Source of the DNA: Streptomyces griseus subsp. griseus
GTDB lineage: Bacteria; Actinomycetota; Actinomycetes; Streptomycetales; Streptomycetaceae
DNA: 64,000 bases
Reading direction: 5' to 3'
Assembly (NCBI RefSeq): GCF_000720255.1
Contig: NZ_JOJE01000018.1
Location: 62,001-126,000, forward strand
The notes under the pieces were generated by a model. It was not told the origin of the DNA and made no database searches. It was given only the letters and a program-made list of their open reading frames with translations. How positions within the stretch are numbered: the stretch's first letter is position 1; each line of letters starts with the position of its first letter. Below, one piece after another: positions 59,319 to 64,000 of the stretch. Made by a program: the position numbers and the translations under genes.

Positions 59319-60734
59319 TCAACGGCGCCCGGACGTCGGCAAGGTGGTGAGCGCGGCGGCGTGCGCCCCACCCGACTCGGCCACGATCTCCTCCGCCGTC
59401 TGCGGCTCGCGCACCGTCGCGAAGGCGACACCCCCGGCGCCGTCCGGCGCGAAGCCGTAGATCCCGGGCCGGGCCAGGGAGTTGTAGCCGTAGTGGTGCG
59501 CGAAGTAGTACGCGCCCGTGTCCAGCGCCGCCGCGTAGTCGCCCTGCCCGAGGAGCGGCAGTCTGCATCCCCGGGCCAGCAGGTCGCCCGCGAAGCAGGC
59601 GGGGCCCGCCACGTCCTGCACGACCGCCGGCCCCTCCTTGGGCCGCCCCTTGTCGTCGTACCCGGCGATCCGCAGCGGCCAGGCCCCCGGCGCGTACACC
59701 GTCCGCGTCGCGACCTGCACGCCCGCGTGCGTGACCGCGACCGGCCGCCCGCCCGCGCTCTTGGCGTACTCCACCCGGGCCACCACCGTCCCGTGCTTGG
59801 CCAGCAGCGACCGCCCGAACTCGGTGACCAGCCCGTACCGTCCGGCGAACAGTCCCGGCACCGCCTCGCTCAGCAGTCGCGCGTACTGCGCGTACGTCGG
59901 CGTCGTCACGTCCGAGGAGAAGTTCACCGGCAGCCCGCCGCCGATGTCGATGGTGTCGATCTGCTGCCGCCCGATCCGGCGGTTGATCTCCTCGGCGAGC
60001 GCGTAGGTCTCCGCGATGCCCTGCGCCATCAGCGACAGCGGAACACCCTGCGACCCGGTGTGCGCGTGCAGCCGCGACAGCCACGGCCGCTCCGCATACG
60101 CCCGTACGACCCACTCCCGCGCCCCCTCGTCGCGCAGCGCCACCCCGAACTTCGAGGTCGCCGTGGCCGTCGACAACGCCTCGATGGAGCCCGCCCCGAC
60201 CTGGGGATTCACCCGGATGCCGAGAGGAGAGCGGCTGGTGGCCGACCTCATCAGCCCGTCCACCCGGTCCAGCTCCTGCGGATTGTCCACGTTCACGGCG
60301 ATCCCCAGGGCCAGCGCCTCGCGCAGCTCGGCCGGCGTCTTGGCGGGGGAGTCCAGGACGGTCAGGGCCGGCGGCAGCCCCGCCGCCCGCGCCAGCGCCA
60401 GCTCGCCCGCACTCGCCACCTCCGCTCCGATCCCCGCCTCCCGCAGCAGCCGCAGCACCGGCACCAGCGGGGTCGCCTTCACCGCGAAGGCGTGCAGCAC
60501 GGGTGTCCCGGGCGCCACGACCGCGTCGAACGCCGCCCGCAGCTCCGCCGCCGACTCCCGGATACCGGCGACGTCGAGCAGACCCACCAGCGGCACGCCC
60601 GGCCCGAGCAGCCCCTGCTCCACGGCGGCCCGCACCGCCTCGTCCCGCCGCCCCGCCCGCGCCTCGTCGATCCCGTCGCCCACAGCGACCCCCGTCCGTC
60701 CGTCTCCGGTGTCTCCGGTGCCTCCGGTGTTCAC
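59319..60734 (-). CDS. PLP-dependent decarboxylase, DapDC/ODC-like (fold III)
   Basis: About 471 residues from GTG 60734; GTG 60683, closer to a GGGGG sequence and after the Gly/Thr-rich lead, would give 454. PLP Lys in LHAFAVKATPLVPVLRLL, HTGSQG, glycine loop DIGGGLPVNF, TEFGRSL, and the C-terminal active-site loop GPACFAGD. Diaminopimelate decarboxylases have Cys-Glu-Ser-x-Asp there; the Glu that contacts the substrate is Phe here, so the substrate is probably not meso-diaminopimelate. Divergent from hutU, with which it shares a 113-base promoter region. Confidence 0.87.
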   Translation of the reverse strand: MNTGGTGDTGDGRTGVAVGDGIDEARAGRRDEAVRAAVEQGLLGPGVPLVGLLDVAGIRESAAELRAAFDAVVAPGTPVLHAFAVKATPLVPVLRLLREAGIGAEVASAGELALARAAGLPPALTVLDSPAKTPAELREALALGIAVNVDNPQELDRVDGLMRSATSRSPLGIRVNPQVGAGSIEALSTATATSKFGVALRDEGAREWVVRAYAERPWLSRLHAHTGSQGVPLSLMAQGIAETYALAEEINRRIGRQQIDTIDIGGGLPVNFSSDVTTPTYAQYARLLSEAVPGLFAGRYGLVTEFGRSLLAKHGTVVARVEYAKSAGGRPVAVTHAGVQVATRTVYAPGAWPLRIAGYDDKGRPKEGPAVVQDVAGPACFAGDLLARGCRLPLLGQGDYAAALDTGAYYFAHHYGYNSLARPGIYGFAPDGAGGVAFATVREPQTAEEIVAESGGAHAAALTTLPTSGRR

Positions 60735-60847
60735 ACATCCAGCCAAACACCCACGACGCGGGCGTGCGGGACATCCCGATGTATTGACTAGTTCTATTCA
60801 GAGGTTCAGGATGTGAATAACTCATGCACGCTTCTAGGAGGCAGACC
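60735..60847. promoter_or_regulatory. hutU / decarboxylase divergent promoter
   Basis: hutU: TTGACT (60784-60789), 17 bases, CAGGAT (60807-60812). A dyad TATTCA-N13-TGAATA (60795-60819) overlaps the spacer and -10 and is a candidate operator for histidine control. Confidence 0.5.
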
Positions 60848-62523
<1,676 letters not shown>

Positions 62524-62527
<4 letters not shown>

Positions 62528-63816
62528 GCGAGCTCGGCGGGGACCGTCCGGCGGGGACTGATGCCTCGTCGCCGGGCGCGGGTCGAGCTGCGGCCGGGTC
62601 CTCCTTTCACCAGATGTGGCGCGAGCTGCACCCCCTTGGTCGCCATCCCGACACCCAGGGCTACCGGCGTTTCGCCTGGACCCCCGCCGACGCCGAGTGC
62701 CGGGCCTGGTTCCAGGGGCAGGCCGAGGCCCGCGGGCTGGCCTACGAGGTCGACCGGAACGGCAACCAGTGGGCCTGGCTGGGGGATCCGGGCGCCGGGG
62801 ACGCCGTCGTCACCGGGTCGCATCTCGACTCCGTGCCCGACGGCGGGGCCTTCGACGGGCCCCTCGGGGTTGTGTCGTCCTTCGCCGCCCTGGATGAACT
62901 CCGCACGCGAAACGTGACGTTCGCCAAGCCCCTCGCCGTCGTCAACTTCGGTGACGAGGAGGGCGCCCGGTTCGGGCTCGCCTGTGTCGGGTCGCGGCTG
63001 AGCGCCGGCCGGCTCACCGTCGAGCAGGCGCACCGGCTCACCGACGGGGACGGGATCACGCTCCCGCAGGCCATGGAGGCCGCCGGACACGACCCCGAGG
63101 CCATCGGGGCGGACCCCGAACGCCTCGCCCGCGTTGGCGCGTTCGTGGAACTGCACGTCGAGCAGGGGCGGGCCCTCGACCTGTCCGGCGACCGCGTCGG
63201 CATCGCGAGTTCCATCTGGCCGCACGGGCGCTGGCGGTTCGACTTCCACGGGGAGGCCAACCACGCCGGTACGACCCGGCTCGTCGACCGGCGCGACCCC
63301 ATGCTGCCGTACGCCGAGACCGTCCTCGCCGCCCGCCGCGAGGCACGGCTCGCCGGTGCCGTCGCCACCTTCGGCAAGATCGCCGTCGAGCCCAACGGTG
63401 TCAACGCCATCCCCTCTCTGGTGCGTGGCTGGCTCGACTCCCGCGCCGCCGACCAGCACGGCCTCGACCAGGTGGTCTCCGGCATCGAGAAGGCGGCCCG
63501 CGAGTACGCCGCGAGCCACGGCGTCGACCTCGACGTGGTCCGTGAGTCCTTCACACCCGTCGTCGAGTTCGACCACGCCCTGCGCGACGAACTCGCCCGC
63601 GTCCTCGGCACGGACACGGACCTCAAGGTGCCGGTGCTCGGCACCGGGGCCGGGCACGACGCCGGCATCCTCTCCGGGACCGTCCCGACCGCCATGCTGT
63701 TCGTGCGCAACCCCACAGGCGTCTCGCACTCCCCGGCCGAGTTCGCCGCCGAGGACGACTGCGTGGCCGGGGTGCTCGCACTCGCCGACGTACTGGAAGG
63801 ACTGGCCTGCTCGTGA
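62524..63816 (+). CDS. M20-family amidohydrolase (allantoate/N-carbamoyl amidohydrolase type) in the hut operon
   Basis: A 430-residue metallohydrolase. Metal ligands are visible in [15 protein letters not shown] (His, Asp), GDEEGARF (Glu), [11 protein letters not shown] (His) and GTGAGHDAG (His); the lid domain [15 protein letters not shown] binds the substrate carboxylate in this family. It overlaps hutU by 4 bases (GTGA) and hutF by 4 bases, so it is made with histidine-degrading enzymes. Annotation by homology would be allantoate amidohydrolase, but the context suggests it removes the formyl group of N-formylglutamate, the step after HutF. Confidence 0.88.
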
Positions 63817-64000
63817 CGCAGACGTACTGGCTGGAGCACGCCTGGCTCGACACCCACGTCGAACCGGGCGTGACCGTGGAGACCGGCGACGGCCGCATCA
63901 CCCACGTCCGCACCGGCACCTCAACCCCGCCACCCGGCGCCGAGATCCTGCGCGGACTGACCCTCCCAGGGCTGGCCAACGCCCACTCGCACGCCTTCCA
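63813..64000 (+). CDS. hutF: Formimidoylglutamate deiminase HutF (5' part)
   Basis: GTG 63813 overlaps the previous stop by 4 bases. The 62 codons visible read YWLEHAWLDTHVEPGVTV at the N-terminus and then LPGLANAHSHAF, the metal-binding HxH of the amidohydrolase superfamily with the flanks typical of HutF, which deiminates N-formimidoyl-glutamate to N-formylglutamate. hutI-type proteins share the HxH, so HutF is chosen from the flanks and the operon; the rest is beyond the window. Confidence 0.82.
   Translation, partial: MTQTYWLEHAWLDTHVEPGVTVETGDGRITHVRTGTSTPPPGAEILRGLTLPGLANAHSHAF

Overview
The window is high-GC actinobacterial DNA, almost certainly Streptomyces. The evidence is codon use, GTG/TTG starts, lipoprotein and LysM/Rpf cell-wall proteins, a UUA-decoding tRNA-Leu (bldA), and leaderless promoters with TAnnnT -10 boxes. 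From memory, the gene order (mfd, mazG, two rpf genes, eno, divIC, DUF501/ppx, ndh, cfa, ABC exporter, bldA, pobA, cystathionine beta-synthase, hutU) follows the S. coelicolor chromosome core around SCO3110 to SCO3070. I see no insertion sequence, prophage or CRISPR array.

Layout. 1-5.0 kb: end of an FtsX-like permease, repeats, then mfd. 5.1-8.1 kb: small regulator/enzyme modules (MerR + SDR, TetR divergent from an SCO6745-type protein, an Rv0909-type antitoxin-like protein). 8.3-13.2 kb: HNH-nuclease-like lipoprotein, GNAT, LppX/LprG-like lipoprotein, and a large N6-methylase-like protein with a changed catalytic motif. 13.4-19.8 kb: membrane protein overlapping a Ser/Thr kinase-TPR gene, DUF1906 secreted protein, SurA-like lipoprotein, mazG and a cytochrome P450. 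20.0-29.2 kb: two resuscitation-promoting-factor genes (the second behind a c-di-AMP riboswitch), eno, divIC, a DUF501-Ppx fused frame, ndh with Rex-like sites, and cfa. 29.2-32.6 kb: MacB/FtsX exporter.

33.0-44.1 kb is the most unusual part. bldA is followed by a convergent block of a LamG-domain protein, a 2168-residue Rhs protein and a small lipoprotein. The Rhs gene has one in-frame TTA codon in its signal peptide, and I saw no other TTA codon in the window, so its translation should depend on the neighbouring bldA tRNA. The lipoprotein, 6 bases after the Rhs stop, sits where an immunity gene would be.

44.5-56.9 kb: pobA, a BI-1 family protein, conserved small Streptomyces genes, a thiolase, an SGNH hydrolase divergent from cystathionine beta-synthase, an XRE/SDR pair, an RpiR regulator and membrane proteins. 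57.0-59.1 kb: an operon of three Roadblock/LC7-type proteins and one DUF4388/PATAN-like regulator, without the kinase, DUF742 or GTPase genes of a normal conservon. 59.3-64.0 kb: a PLP decarboxylase divergent from the histidine-utilisation genes hutU, an M20-family amidohydrolase and hutF (cut by the window end), which overlap by 4 bases each and form one operon.
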